A stretch of DNA of 26,514 bases from an uncultured Atopobium sp. (GTDB taxonomy: Bacteria > Actinomycetota > Coriobacteriia > Coriobacteriales > Atopobiaceae), in assembly GCA_916720465.1 (NCBI GenBank), contig CAKARF010000004.1:1-26514 (forward strand), in the 5' to 3' direction. Shown in pieces: positions 1-7,565 of this stretch. The position numbers were made by a program, and so were the translations under genes. Positions within the stretch are counted from its first letter, which is position 1; the number at the start of each line of letters is the position of its first letter. The notes beneath the pieces were generated by a model. The model made no database searches, was not told the origin of the DNA, and was given only the letters and a program-made list of their open reading frames with translations.

Positions 1-7
1 TATAGCG

Positions 8-26
8 AGAAGAGATTTACTCTTCT
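8..26. repeat. short inverted repeat at window start
   Basis: Seven-base arms AGAAGAG (8-14) and CTCTTCT (20-26) flank a five-base loop. The bases that follow on the + strand (GGGTTTC) are not a clear T-run. It could be a weak terminator of a gene left of the window or part of the leader of the regulator gene. Function unknown. Confidence 0.3.
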
Positions 27-60
27 GGGTTTCATGATTACAGGAATGTGGAATAAGGTA

Positions 61-76
61 TGTTGTAATTACAACA
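61..76. promoter_or_regulatory. 16-bp perfect palindrome, candidate Crp/Fnr-family operator
   Basis: TGTTGTAATTACAACA reads identically on both strands. It can be written TGTTG-N6-CAACA, the same 5+6+5 layout as known Crp/Fnr family sites such as TGTGA-N6-TCACA. It lies 36-51 bases upstream of the ATG at 112 chosen for the regulator gene, so autoregulation is likely. The palindrome and its geometry are seen directly; binding by this regulator is inference. If the longer reading frame starting at 34 were real, the site would lie inside the coding region, which argues for the 112 start. Confidence 0.6.
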
Positions 77-111
77 AAATGATTCTTGTTGAGGATTTTT
101 TTGGAGCGTTG

Positions 112-780
112 ATGAACATACAAGATATTAAGCCTTCGTTTTTGCTCAGCACGGTGGTGTTTAAGGGTGTAAAGCCAGAGCAGCTGGCGGCTCTCTTAAA
201 GCATCTACGTGCGGTGGTACGCACGTATAAACCTGGAGAGATTATTCTATGCGCTGGTGATAAGGCTCATCAGTTTGGCATTGTTGTCTCGGGTGCTATC
301 CACGTTGAAGGATCAGACGCACAGGGCAATATCTCTGTGATGGGAGCCTTCCATACAGGAGAAATCTTTGGAGAGGCATATGCAGCTCTTGGAAACGTGC
401 CACTCTTGACCTCGGTAGTAGCTACCGAGAAATCGGATATTCTACTGCTTGATGTGCGACAGATTACTACCAGAACGTGTGACATCTGCGGCGGCGTGGA
501 CATTATTACCAGAAACCTTATGGCTTCTATTGCACAGAAAAACATCATGTTGAGCCGTCGTATTCAAGATGCTGCTCCAAAAAGTATTCGTGGCAAGCTG
601 ATGGCATACTTGAATACACGCTCGCAAGCAACGGGTTCTGCGGAGTTTGATATCCCCTACAATCGCCAACAGCTTGCCGATTATCTTGGTGTAGATAGAA
701 GCGCTTTAAGCGCGGTAATATCATCTCTAAGCAAAGAAGGCGTTTTTGAAGTAAAGCGAAGTCACTTCAAACTTTTATAA
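112..780 (+). CDS. Crp/Fnr family transcriptional regulator
   Basis: A 222-residue protein with an N-terminal cyclic-nucleotide-binding-like beta-barrel, a long dimerisation helix and a C-terminal winged helix. The recognition-helix region is QQLADYLGVDRSALSAV. Three cysteines are visible (C47, and C123-x2-C126 just before the dimer helix). There is no N-terminal FNR-type Fe-S cysteine cluster, so the ligand or redox signal cannot be named. The frame is open from an ATG at 34, but the ATG at 112 has a GGAG five bases upstream and places the 61-76 palindrome in the promoter, so I chose it. The next gene, msrA, begins 26 bases after the stop on the same strand, which suggests co-transcription and a link to oxidative stress. 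That link is inference. Confidence 0.87.
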   Translation: MNIQDIKPSFLLSTVVFKGVKPEQLAALLKHLRAVVRTYKPGEIILCAGDKAHQFGIVVSGAIHVEGSDAQGNISVMGAFHTGEIFGEAYAALGNVPLLTSVVATEKSDILLLDVRQITTRTCDICGGVDIITRNLMASIAQKNIMLSRRIQDAAPKSIRGKLMAYLNTRSQATGSAEFDIPYNRQQLADYLGVDRSALSAVISSLSKEGVFEVKRSHFKLL

Positions 781-789
781 CAGCAATTC

Positions 790-803
790 AGCCTTAGGAG
801 GCT
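790..803 (+). promoter_or_regulatory. msrA ribosome binding site inside a small hairpin
   Basis: The msrA Shine-Dalgarno AGGAGG (796-801) lies within an inverted repeat, AGCCT (790-794), loop TAGG, AGGCT (799-803), followed by TTTTA just before the ATG at 807. A 5-bp stem is weak. If formed, it would partly hide the ribosome site or act as a weak attenuator. The sequence is certain; a regulatory role is speculative. Confidence 0.35.
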
Positions 804-806
804 TTT

Positions 807-1295
807 ATGTCAGAGATTTATCTAGCAGGTGGATGTTTCTGGGGTCTTGAAGAGTACTTCTCCAGAATTAAGGGTGTCACCTCAACTACCGTTGGCTATG
901 CAAACGGTAAAACTTTGGATACCAATTATCAGGAAGTCAAAGCTACAGATCATGCAGAAACAGTGCACGTTACGTACGATGAGACCGTTGTAAGTCTCTA
1001 TGACATCCTGCGCTACTACTTTAGGGTTATTGATCCCCTCTCAGTAAACAAGCAGGGTAACGACGTTGGTAGACAGTATCGCACGGGCATCTATTACACA
1101 AACGATGCTGACCTGCTCGTCATTGATCGCATTATGTCTGAGCAGGAGTCTCTCTTTGGTCAGAAGCTTGCCGTTGAGGTTGAGCCGCTGGACAATTATG
1201 TGCTTGCTGAAGAATATCATCAGGACTACCTGAAGAAGAACCCAGGTGGTTATTGCCACATCAATGTTGATGATGCGTATAAGCCGCTTGCGTAA
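807..1295 (+). CDS. msrA: peptide methionine sulfoxide reductase MsrA
   Basis: MsrA reduces the S-epimer of methionine sulfoxide, free or in proteins, back to methionine in the cytoplasm, using thioredoxin. The 162-residue protein carries the hallmark GGCFWGLEEYF motif near its N-terminus with catalytic Cys10. It also has a VGYANG segment and the conserved EEYHQDYL...NPGGYCH block. C150 in the C-terminal segment is the only other cysteine and is the likely resolving residue. A strong AGGAGG precedes the ATG. It follows the Crp/Fnr gene by 26 bases, probably as an operon. No msrB domain is fused or adjacent. The next gene is the first of the AT-rich restriction cassette, 134 bases away. Confidence 0.96.
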   Translation: MSEIYLAGGCFWGLEEYFSRIKGVTSTTVGYANGKTLDTNYQEVKATDHAETVHVTYDETVVSLYDILRYYFRVIDPLSVNKQGNDVGRQYRTGIYYTNDADLLVIDRIMSEQESLFGQKLAVEVEPLDNYVLAEEYHQDYLKKNPGGYCHINVDDAYKPLA

Positions 1296-1342
1296 ACCAT
1301 TTTCATAGGCAGCGCAGTTTATGTTTACAAGAAAAAAGCGCT

Positions 1343-1357
1343 CGCCAAGTGGTGGCG
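1343..1357. repeat. small stem-loop after msrA
   Basis: CGCCA (1343-1347) and TGGCG (1353-1357) pair around the loop AGTGG. On the + strand the following bases TTGGTCTTT are only mildly T-rich, so it could be a weak terminator for msrA. On the - strand the hairpin is followed, after five bases, by a run of six T. Assignment uncertain. Confidence 0.35.
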
Positions 1358-1384
1358 TTGGTCTTTAGCTGAAAAGGTTGTGAT

Positions 1385-1405
1385 GATAATTACTCCCCTA
1401 GGGGA
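1385..1405 (+). promoter_or_regulatory. candidate promoter -10 and palindromic operator of the R-M cassette
   Basis: GATAAT (1385-1390) matches five of six bases of the -10 consensus. A perfect 12-bp palindrome TCCCCTAGGGGA (1394-1405) begins four bases after it, where transcription would start. A ribosome site GGAG (1415-1418) precedes the ATG at 1430. No convincing -35 is seen (TTTAGC at 1364-1369 would give a 15-base spacer). The palindrome is GC-rich in an AT-rich setting, which makes it stand out. Restriction cassettes often repress themselves through the methylase or a controller protein at such a site. No separate controller gene is present, so a methylase is the candidate binder. That is inference. 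Confidence 0.4.
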
Positions 1406-1429
1406 TTAGGAATAGGAGTTGTTCATAAA

Positions 1430-3055
1430 ATGTCGAGTAAGAAATACGGTGTTGTATATACTCCTAATAACTTGGCTGGCTTTGTTGCAAAGTTGTTAAT
1501 AGAAACAATAAATAATGATGGTTTGATACGTGTTGAAAATGTTTTGGACCCTGCATGTGGTGAAGGCGCATTGCTTCATGCATATAAGAAGCTAGTATCC
1601 GAGAATATAGGTCTGATAGGCATAGATGTTGATTTGAATGCAACAGAGACCATATCAAACGAATTCATGATATACAATAATGATTCTATTTTACCTAAAA
1701 CTCAAAAGAAAACATACGAGTATTGGAGAAACAAGCTTCCAAAAGTGCAAGCTATCATAGCAAATCCACCGTGGAGCTCAGAAAAAATATATACGCGTGA
1801 AAGCCTTACTAAGGCAGGGTTCTCACTTGTAGATGGCCAATATGATAGCTACGTGCTTTTTTTTGAACTTGCATATAAGCTACTACAAGATGATGGTTAT
1901 TTTGCGTTTATAATTCCAGATTCAATCTTTGACGCGCAAAACGAAGCGTTAAGATCATTTTTAGCAAAGAATACTCAAATAAAAGTAATTGCTAGACTTG
2001 GAGAAAAGTTATTTGAAAATGTATTTAGAGCAACAACAGTAATTATTTGTCAAAAAAGAAAACCTACATGTGATAGTCATACTATTTGTTTTCGCTTGTC
2101 TACAAATGATCGAAAGGAATATTTGTCAGGAGGACATGATCTATACCATTTTTATAACATCTGCAATCATAAAGTTTTACAAATGCGTTTCTTATCAAAT
2201 GCAAATTGTAATTTCGATATAGATGCGCGCGCAGACGAAGAATCATTAATAAGCAAAATCCAGACTTCATGTATTAATTGGGATGAAATTTTTACTTTTG
2301 GTAGAGGGGTAGAGATATCAAAAACAGGCAAAGTAACAGTATGTGAACATTGTGGAGATGCACAAGGCTATACGGCGGCTCAATTGAATTTACATAAAAA
2401 GATTTGTACTTCTTGCCTGCTAGAAACGAAAGTAAATGATTCAACCACACGAATAATAATAAATATTGGTAAAAAGAGAGGTTTTTCAAAAATCATTGTA
2501 GGAGAAGATTTGCATAGGTATAACTGTAAATCAAATCATTATGTTGAAAATAATGTAACGGGCATAAACTATAAAAATTTAACTTTATATTCATCGCCTA
2601 AACTTTTAGTAAGAAAAACCGGACTGGGAATACATGCAGCTATTGATTACTCTCACGAAAAGACAATTCAGACAGTTTATATTCTCAAATATAAAAAAGA
2701 AAACACTGTTCCACTTGAATATTACTTGGCATTGTTGAATTCAAGAGTCGTATATTATTACTACCTTAAGGTATATGGAGAAAATGAATGGAAATCACAC
2801 CCATACATAACAAAGAAAATTCTTTATTCAATGCCAATAAAAAGATATGAAGGGACTTCTCTTGACTTGAGAATTATACAACTAGCCACTCAAATCAGTC
2901 ATAAGTATGATTATGCGACTGATTTGCAATTAGAACAATTAATAATGAAAAAATACAATTTAAATGTGGACGATATTAATTATATACGTACTGAAATTAA
3001 TAATCTTCCTGATTTAAGTTCTTTGAATAATATGAAAATTGAGGATGATGTGTAA
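1430..3055 (+). CDS. N6-adenine DNA methyltransferase, gamma class, with zinc-ribbon insert
   Basis: The 541-residue protein would transfer a methyl group from S-adenosylmethionine to an adenine in the restriction site. The N-terminal half is the catalytic domain. The SAM-binding motif I is DPACGEG (40-46) and the catalytic motif IV is NPPW (112-115), in the order of gamma-class enzymes. The C-terminal half resembles the target-recognition region of TaqI/Eco57I-like methylases. It includes C305-x2-C308-x17-C326-x2-C329, a likely zinc ribbon, and ends with an ALLNSRVVYYY-type segment typical of these domains. No nuclease domain is fused, so it is a stand-alone methylase. The stop overlaps the next start by one base (TAATG), so the two methylases are probably co-translated. 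NPPW also occurs in N4-cytosine enzymes, so the methylated base needs a direct test. Confidence 0.88.
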   Translation: MSSKKYGVVYTPNNLAGFVAKLLIETINNDGLIRVENVLDPACGEGALLHAYKKLVSENIGLIGIDVDLNATETISNEFMIYNNDSILPKTQKKTYEYWRNKLPKVQAIIANPPWSSEKIYTRESLTKAGFSLVDGQYDSYVLFFELAYKLLQDDGYFAFIIPDSIFDAQNEALRSFLAKNTQIKVIARLGEKLFENVFRATTVIICQKRKPTCDSHTICFRLSTNDRKEYLSGGHDLYHFYNICNHKVLQMRFLSNANCNFDIDARADEESLISKIQTSCINWDEIFTFGRGVEISKTGKVTVCEHCGDAQGYTAAQLNLHKKICTSCLLETKVNDSTTRIIINIGKKRGFSKIIVGEDLHRYNCKSNHYVENNVTGINYKNLTLYSSPKLLVRKTGLGIHAAIDYSHEKTIQTVYILKYKKENTVPLEYYLALLNSRVVYYYYLKVYGENEWKSHPYITKKILYSMPIKRYEGTSLDLRIIQLATQISHKYDYATDLQLEQLIMKKYNLNVDDINYIRTEINNLPDLSSLNNMKIEDDV

Positions 3056-4104
3056 TGTATAGATATATAGGTAATAAAACCAAATTATTACCTCACATTA
3101 TGGAAAAAATCTCGCAACTTATTGGAAATACAGGAACAGTTGTTGACTTAATGTCTGGAACTGGCTCTGTTGCTTGTGAACTTAGACGAAATGGATATAC
3201 CGTTATTGCGGCTGATGTTATGACATATTCCATTCATCATTTGAAAACCAAATTGCTATTGGAACAAGCTCCTTCTTTTGATGGCCTAGTAAATCAAGGA
3301 GTTATTATGGGCGGTGATAATCGGTATGCTGAAGTTGTCAAATACTTAAATAATTTACCACCAACACAAAGTTTCTTTTTCAGAGAGTTTTCACCTGAGG
3401 GAATTCCTCAAAACGGTTGCGATGCTAGAAAATACTTTACTTCTTCAAATGCTTGTAAAATCGATGCAATAAGAGAAAAAATTAACGAATGGATTAATCT
3501 CCAATGGATAACTGATTTAGAGGAATCTTTACTTAAACACACTCTTATTATGGCAGTAAATGAAGTGGCAAATATATCTGGAACATACGGATATTTTTTG
3601 GCAGATTTCAAAAAGAATTCTTTAAATGAGTTAGTCCTTGAAGAAGAACGGTTTGCTGTCGGAAATGCTAACGGACATATAATTAGGCAGGGATTCGCAG
3701 AGGATTTAGCATCTACCATAACAGCTGATCTGTGTTATGTTGACCCACCATATATGAAAAGACAGTATGCGGCAAATTATCATATTTTGGAGACTATTGC
3801 TAGAGGAGATTTCCCGGATGCTGTTGGAAAAAGCGGACTAAGAGATTGGTGGGACCAACATTCCAAACTTTGCACAAAAACCAAAGGACTACAATCATTT
3901 GGAAAAATAATAAGTGAAATGAATTGTCCTTATTTTGTTATAAGCTATAGCGAAGATGGTTTGTTTACTATAGAGCAATTAAGAAACTGTTTTGAACAAT
4001 TTGGAACTGTGACAATTGATGAGATTGACTATAATCGGTTCAAGAGCAACGATAGCCAACTACCTCAAAAACTCACAGAATATTTGATTACAATAGAGAG
4101 GTAA
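3055..4104 (+). CDS. D12-class (Dam-like) N6-adenine DNA methyltransferase
   Basis: A 349-residue methylase of the D12/Dam-like family. The N-terminus has the family motif X (YIGNKTKLL, 4-12). SAM-binding motif I is DLMSGTGS (31-38) and catalytic motif IV is DPPY (230-233). Between them is a helical target-recognition insert. This is the alpha-class arrangement and differs from the preceding gene product, so the operon makes two unrelated methylases. Together they could modify the two strands of a non-palindromic site. The start ATG overlaps the upstream TAA by one base. The McrB-like gene begins four bases after its stop. Confident as to family; target sequence unknown. Confidence 0.9.
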   Translation: MYRYIGNKTKLLPHIMEKISQLIGNTGTVVDLMSGTGSVACELRRNGYTVIAADVMTYSIHHLKTKLLLEQAPSFDGLVNQGVIMGGDNRYAEVVKYLNNLPPTQSFFFREFSPEGIPQNGCDARKYFTSSNACKIDAIREKINEWINLQWITDLEESLLKHTLIMAVNEVANISGTYGYFLADFKKNSLNELVLEEERFAVGNANGHIIRQGFAEDLASTITADLCYVDPPYMKRQYAANYHILETIARGDFPDAVGKSGLRDWWDQHSKLCTKTKGLQSFGKIISEMNCPYFVISYSEDGLFTIEQLRNCFEQFGTVTIDEIDYNRFKSNDSQLPQKLTEYLITIER

Positions 4105-4108
4105 CATT

Positions 4109-5824
4109 ATGGAACAAATTGATAGAATATTTTATCGAAAAATCAATCCTTCAGATTTTAAAAAATTATATGATATTGATAAACCTACGACAGGTGGCGG
4201 ACAGACTTATTTGGAGGCTGCTGGCATTACTGATGAAAAAATGGTTGACTTTTTGTCCATCGCTGAAAAAATAGATAGTCCATCAGATCCACGATATACT
4301 TATACAATCAAAGCTTACACATTGGGTAATCCTGCTCAAGCAGCTGAAAATATCGAATTTGCACCAAGGAATGGCAGGAATTATAAGATTAGTCGTCAGA
4401 ATAAGGCTCACAAACATTTTGCATGGTCTCCTGCAAATGGATTTCCATTACCAAATACAGACCCTGTGACTGGAAATTTAACCTCAGCTGGAAATTTTGT
4501 AGGAATAATAGATAATTTAATAATTATGATTGTGAGAACTAATTATTGCCACTACTATGCATCTTTTGTGGATAGTGCAACAATGCCTGCGGGATGGCCC
4601 TCAGGTATAGGATTAGAAGAAATGTTTCAAGGCGATAGACGTGGCATCGTCAATTTTACAAATTGTAGTGTTAAATTTATTGATAATGCTAGCGTACCTT
4701 TTGGAACTGTTGTAAAAATACCTCTTGAATACAAGACTGGATTAGTGCCTCCTCATAAAGAAAAAAGAAATCGTATTATTTTTGGAGCACCAGGAACTGG
4801 AAAAAGCTACACACTTAACGAGGATAGAAAAAACTTTCCAATTGCGGATGAAGATTTTGAACGTGTAACTTTTCATGCAGATTATTCATATTCTCAATTT
4901 GTTGGAACATATAAACCTGTTACACTTTCTTCTGGAGAGATAAGTTATAAATTTGTTCCTGGACCTTTCATGCGAATTCTTGTCAAAGCTTATAAGAATA
5001 TTTTGGAATCATATGATATGGCAACAGGTACATTTAATTTAGCATTAGTGAAGCCGCACTTACTTCTTATTGAAGAAATTAATCGCTCACACACGGCAGC
5101 AGTTTTTGGCGATGTCTTTCAGTTACTTGATAGAGATGATGATAACGTAAGTGAATACGAAATACAGCCAAGTGAAGAAATCAAAGAATATTTATGTGGT
5201 GAACTGGGAGGAACTCCTGGAGACTATCCATCTATTAAGATACCAGACAATATGTTTATTTGGGCAACAATGAATAGCGCAGATCAGGGAGTATTTCCTA
5301 TGGATACTGCATTTAAGCGTAGATGGTCATTCAAATACATTGGAGTTGATGAAGAGGAATTTACAGTTGTTAATGTGTCTTCAGGAGTTAAAACAGCACG
5401 TGAAAACCAAGGAGGCAGTTTTACAATCAAAGGTAAGAATCCTACTATCGAATGGAATGTCTTACGCCGTGCAATTAATGCAAAATTATCAAGTACAACT
5501 ATAAAAGCTCATGAAGACAAACTTATGGGTCCATTTTTCTTAAAGACCATGGATAAGACTGGAACAGTTATCCTTACTGATGATGAATTCTTAGATGCAT
5601 TTTGCGATAAGGTTCTCATGTACTTATTTGAGGATGCCGCAAAAACAAAGCGTGAGCATCTTTTTATGGGATGTACAGATAAGGAAAAAATTAATAGATA
5701 TTCATATATTTGCAAAGAATTCAAACATAAAGGAATTGAAATTTTTGGAGACAGCTTCTTTGATGTGGAATACAAAAAACAGAAAGATGAGCGAGATCAG
5801 GCAAAGGTCGAAGCTGAATCGTAA
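4109..5824 (+). CDS. McrB/LlaJI.R1-like AAA+ GTPase restriction subunit
   Basis: A 571-residue protein whose second half is an McrB-family AAA+ motor. It has Walker A GAPGTGKS (226-233), Walker B and catalytic residues LLLIEEINRS around E322-E323, an McrB-type MNSADQ block (388-393; McrB proteins usually have MNTAD) and a basic FKRRW (402-406) where an arginine finger is expected. McrB proteins hydrolyse GTP and drive the partner nuclease along DNA. The first ~215 residues match no domain I can name. In McrB and LlaJI.R1 this part is the site-specific DNA reader. It includes NCXXXX-free, aromatic and basic stretches such as NGRNYKISRQNK (88-99). The gene follows the second methylase by four bases and precedes the McrC-like nuclease by sixteen. 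GTP preference is a family inference. Confidence 0.88.
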   Translation: MEQIDRIFYRKINPSDFKKLYDIDKPTTGGGQTYLEAAGITDEKMVDFLSIAEKIDSPSDPRYTYTIKAYTLGNPAQAAENIEFAPRNGRNYKISRQNKAHKHFAWSPANGFPLPNTDPVTGNLTSAGNFVGIIDNLIIMIVRTNYCHYYASFVDSATMPAGWPSGIGLEEMFQGDRRGIVNFTNCSVKFIDNASVPFGTVVKIPLEYKTGLVPPHKEKRNRIIFGAPGTGKSYTLNEDRKNFPIADEDFERVTFHADYSYSQFVGTYKPVTLSSGEISYKFVPGPFMRILVKAYKNILESYDMATGTFNLALVKPHLLLIEEINRSHTAAVFGDVFQLLDRDDDNVSEYEIQPSEEIKEYLCGELGGTPGDYPSIKIPDNMFIWATMNSADQGVFPMDTAFKRRWSFKYIGVDEEEFTVVNVSSGVKTARENQGGSFTIKGKNPTIEWNVLRRAINAKLSSTTIKAHEDKLMGPFFLKTMDKTGTVILTDDEFLDAFCDKVLMYLFEDAAKTKREHLFMGCTDKEKINRYSYICKEFKHKGIEIFGDSFFDVEYKKQKDERDQAKVEAES

Positions 5825-5840
5825 GTAAGGAAGTTGTGCG

Positions 5841-7391
5841 ATGGCAATAACATCAGCATATGTCAGAGAAAATGAATATTACTCAGTTGACAGCCTCAAA
5901 GAACTCTTTTGTTTTACACCAGCTACTTATAAAACACAAAATGAAGCAGATAAACGACTGACTAGGTTTCTGAAAGAACTTTTAAGCCGTAATATATTGA
6001 AAGAACGAAGTAAAACCAACAATGGAGATGCAGATGTTGAATTTGAAAAACATTCAGACGATGATTTATTATCTCCTACATCAAGTTATAAATTTGATTT
6101 TGTTGGTATTATTATCTGCGAAGATGTGATTGCTTATTCATATCCAAAATATATCGGGGAAGAAAAATCTTTACCACAAGAAGCGCCTATTACTGAAATG
6201 CAACAGGTTATGCAGGTGATAGAAAAGTATAGTCGCGAAAAAGCTAAACAGGATGTACGAGATGTAGATTTGTTTGCAGATATTGATGATAAAGGTACAG
6301 TTAATACTTTATCCGTAATGCTTTTCTTACTTGAAGATTATGCTGCAAATGGAGAATATGAAGATAACGAGGAAATATTAGAGATAAATGGTTCGGGTGA
6401 TATATATTGGCAAAAAACAATAGATGAGACATACCCTATTATTTCGAACAATAGACCTTATTATGTAGAATTATACACTCGTAAGAAAATAAGCAATGAT
6501 GCATCGTTCATTAAGAGATTACACGCATATGTTGTAACCCAGTGCTCCAATGAAATTGAAAAAGCTGGATTAACTGCATTTTATTCTCTTCCTTGTGCGG
6601 ATATATCTGACGAAGAACAAGACAATTTTGGTGAAGACAATAATATAATCAATCGTATTGAAATTGAACTTACACATACATTTAATGATAGAAAGAAATC
6701 TGTATTAAGAGCAATGATGCTATATTTTCTAAGTGAAAAAATATTAGTTGGTGATACTGAAATGCATGTGATGGGAACTCGTTCCTTCAATCTTATTTGG
6801 GAAGAGGTATGCGCAAAGGTGTTCCGAAGTCAAAAGGACGATACAGTTGATACTATTACTCCACATGTCGACTATACATTGATTAATCAAAACTTTGATC
6901 ATAAGCCACCAACATTGGTTGAATTAATCGAAAAGCCTATATGGAAAAATTATGACAAAAGCATTCCGACTGCTATTCCATCTTCGACATTTAAACCAGA
7001 CTCATTAAGATTTGAACATAAGAATACGGGGAAAAGTTATACATTCTACATTCTTGATGCTAAATATTATTGTCCTGTATGGAAAAGTAAAATTGTAAAT
7101 GGACAGGAAAAAGGATATATAGAAGGTCAGCCAGGCGTAGAAGATGTTGCTAAACAGTACTTGTATTATTTGGCATATAGAGAAGTTCTGAATAGGTATC
7201 ATGTTACCGAAGTAAAAAACTATTTTTTGATGCCTAAACGAAAATCTGACAATATAATTCCTGGATTTGTAAAACTAAATATGTTGAAGGAATTAGGTTT
7301 AGGTGTTATTGAAGTACGTATGTTACCGCCTAGCATAATGTATGATAGTTATCTGAATAATTCAACTTTAAATCTGACAGAATTACATTAA
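5841..7391 (+). CDS. LlaJI-family (McrC-like) restriction endonuclease subunit
   Basis: A 516-residue partner of the AAA+ protein. The N-terminal part (about 1-120, starting YVRENEYYSVDSLKELF and containing YKFDFVGIIICEDVIAYSYP) resembles LlaJI-type R2 subunits. The C-terminal part carries a PD-(D/E)XK nuclease core: P386-D387, then after 18 residues D406-A-K408 in YILDAKYY. The DAK triad position and the following long helix fit McrC-like nucleases. The protein presumably forms the cleaving subunit of an McrBC-like complex whose motor is the preceding gene product. A ribosome site AAGGAAG lies upstream of the ATG. It is the last gene of the cassette and a terminator hairpin starts nine bases after the stop. 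Type II cutting at an unmethylated site is expected from the co-encoded methylases, but is inference. Confidence 0.86.
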   Translation: MAITSAYVRENEYYSVDSLKELFCFTPATYKTQNEADKRLTRFLKELLSRNILKERSKTNNGDADVEFEKHSDDDLLSPTSSYKFDFVGIIICEDVIAYSYPKYIGEEKSLPQEAPITEMQQVMQVIEKYSREKAKQDVRDVDLFADIDDKGTVNTLSVMLFLLEDYAANGEYEDNEEILEINGSGDIYWQKTIDETYPIISNNRPYYVELYTRKKISNDASFIKRLHAYVVTQCSNEIEKAGLTAFYSLPCADISDEEQDNFGEDNNIINRIEIELTHTFNDRKKSVLRAMMLYFLSEKILVGDTEMHVMGTRSFNLIWEEVCAKVFRSQKDDTVDTITPHVDYTLINQNFDHKPPTLVELIEKPIWKNYDKSIPTAIPSSTFKPDSLRFEHKNTGKSYTFYILDAKYYCPVWKSKIVNGQEKGYIEGQPGVEDVAKQYLYYLAYREVLNRYHVTEVKNYFLMPKRKSDNIIPGFVKLNMLKELGLGVIEVRMLPPSIMYDSYLNNSTLNLTELH

Positions 7392-7400
7392 AAGAACAGC

Positions 7401-7440
7401 TATGAGGTAGCGCTAAACTACTTCATATCTGTTTGATTTT
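7401..7440 (+). terminator. Rho-independent terminator of the R-M cassette
   Basis: A 10-bp stem TATGAGGTAG (7401-7410) / CTACTTCATA (7418-7427) with one G-U pair closes a 7-base loop and is followed by TCTGTTTGATTTTT. It begins nine bases after the nuclease stop codon. Confidence 0.7.
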
Positions 7441-7467
7441 TGTTAACCGCCCGAAAACTATCAGTAA

Positions 7468-7501
7468 AATGCGCCTTTTCTAAAAATCCCTTAGACGCAT
7501 T
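7468..7501 (-). terminator. possible terminator hairpin for the lipoprotein gene
   Basis: AATGCG (7468-7473) pairs with CGCATT (7496-7501). Inside, TCTAA and TTAGA can form a second small stem. Read on the - strand the outer stem is followed by TTTAC. It lies 65 bases past the lipoprotein stop. A second mini-hairpin GCTCT/AGAGC (7544-7557) is nearer to that stop but lacks a T-run. Weak evidence. Confidence 0.35.
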
Positions 7502-7565
7502 ACCTAAGTACGGGCTCCTTTTGCTTTGAAGTTCATGTCAACCGCTCTTAGGAGAGCAGCTCAAA

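Larger units (their letters stand above)
1385..7440 (+). other. AT-rich restriction-modification island (LlaJI/McrBC-like)
   Basis: Four co-directional genes, tightly packed (1-nt overlap, 4-nt gap, 16-nt gap) between a candidate promoter and a terminator hairpin. Base use differs sharply from the surroundings: by hand count 2521-2580 has 13 G/C of 60, while 10021-10080 in the ABC transporter genes has 34 of 60. AGA and ATA codons are frequent in the cassette. These features indicate acquisition by transfer. I see no integrase, transposase or clear flanking direct repeat, so the mode of entry is unknown. Confidence 0.8.

Noticed and set aside
34..111. 26-residue N-terminal extension of the Crp/Fnr regulator
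   Set aside because: No ribosome site before the ATG at 34. The stretch would contain the 16-bp palindrome, and the ATG at 112 has a good ribosome site.
1430..7391. Classification as BREX, DISARM or a Type I R-M system
   Set aside because: No PglZ/BrxC, no DISARM helicase/PLD genes, and no HsdR/HsdS. The AAA+ plus DAK nuclease pair is McrBC/LlaJI-like.
793..7554. CTTAGGAG occurring at 793-800 and 7547-7554 as possible island-flanking direct repeats
   Set aside because: Only eight bases, and the first copy lies before msrA rather than at the edge of the AT-rich segment. Probably chance plus a ribosome-site sequence.
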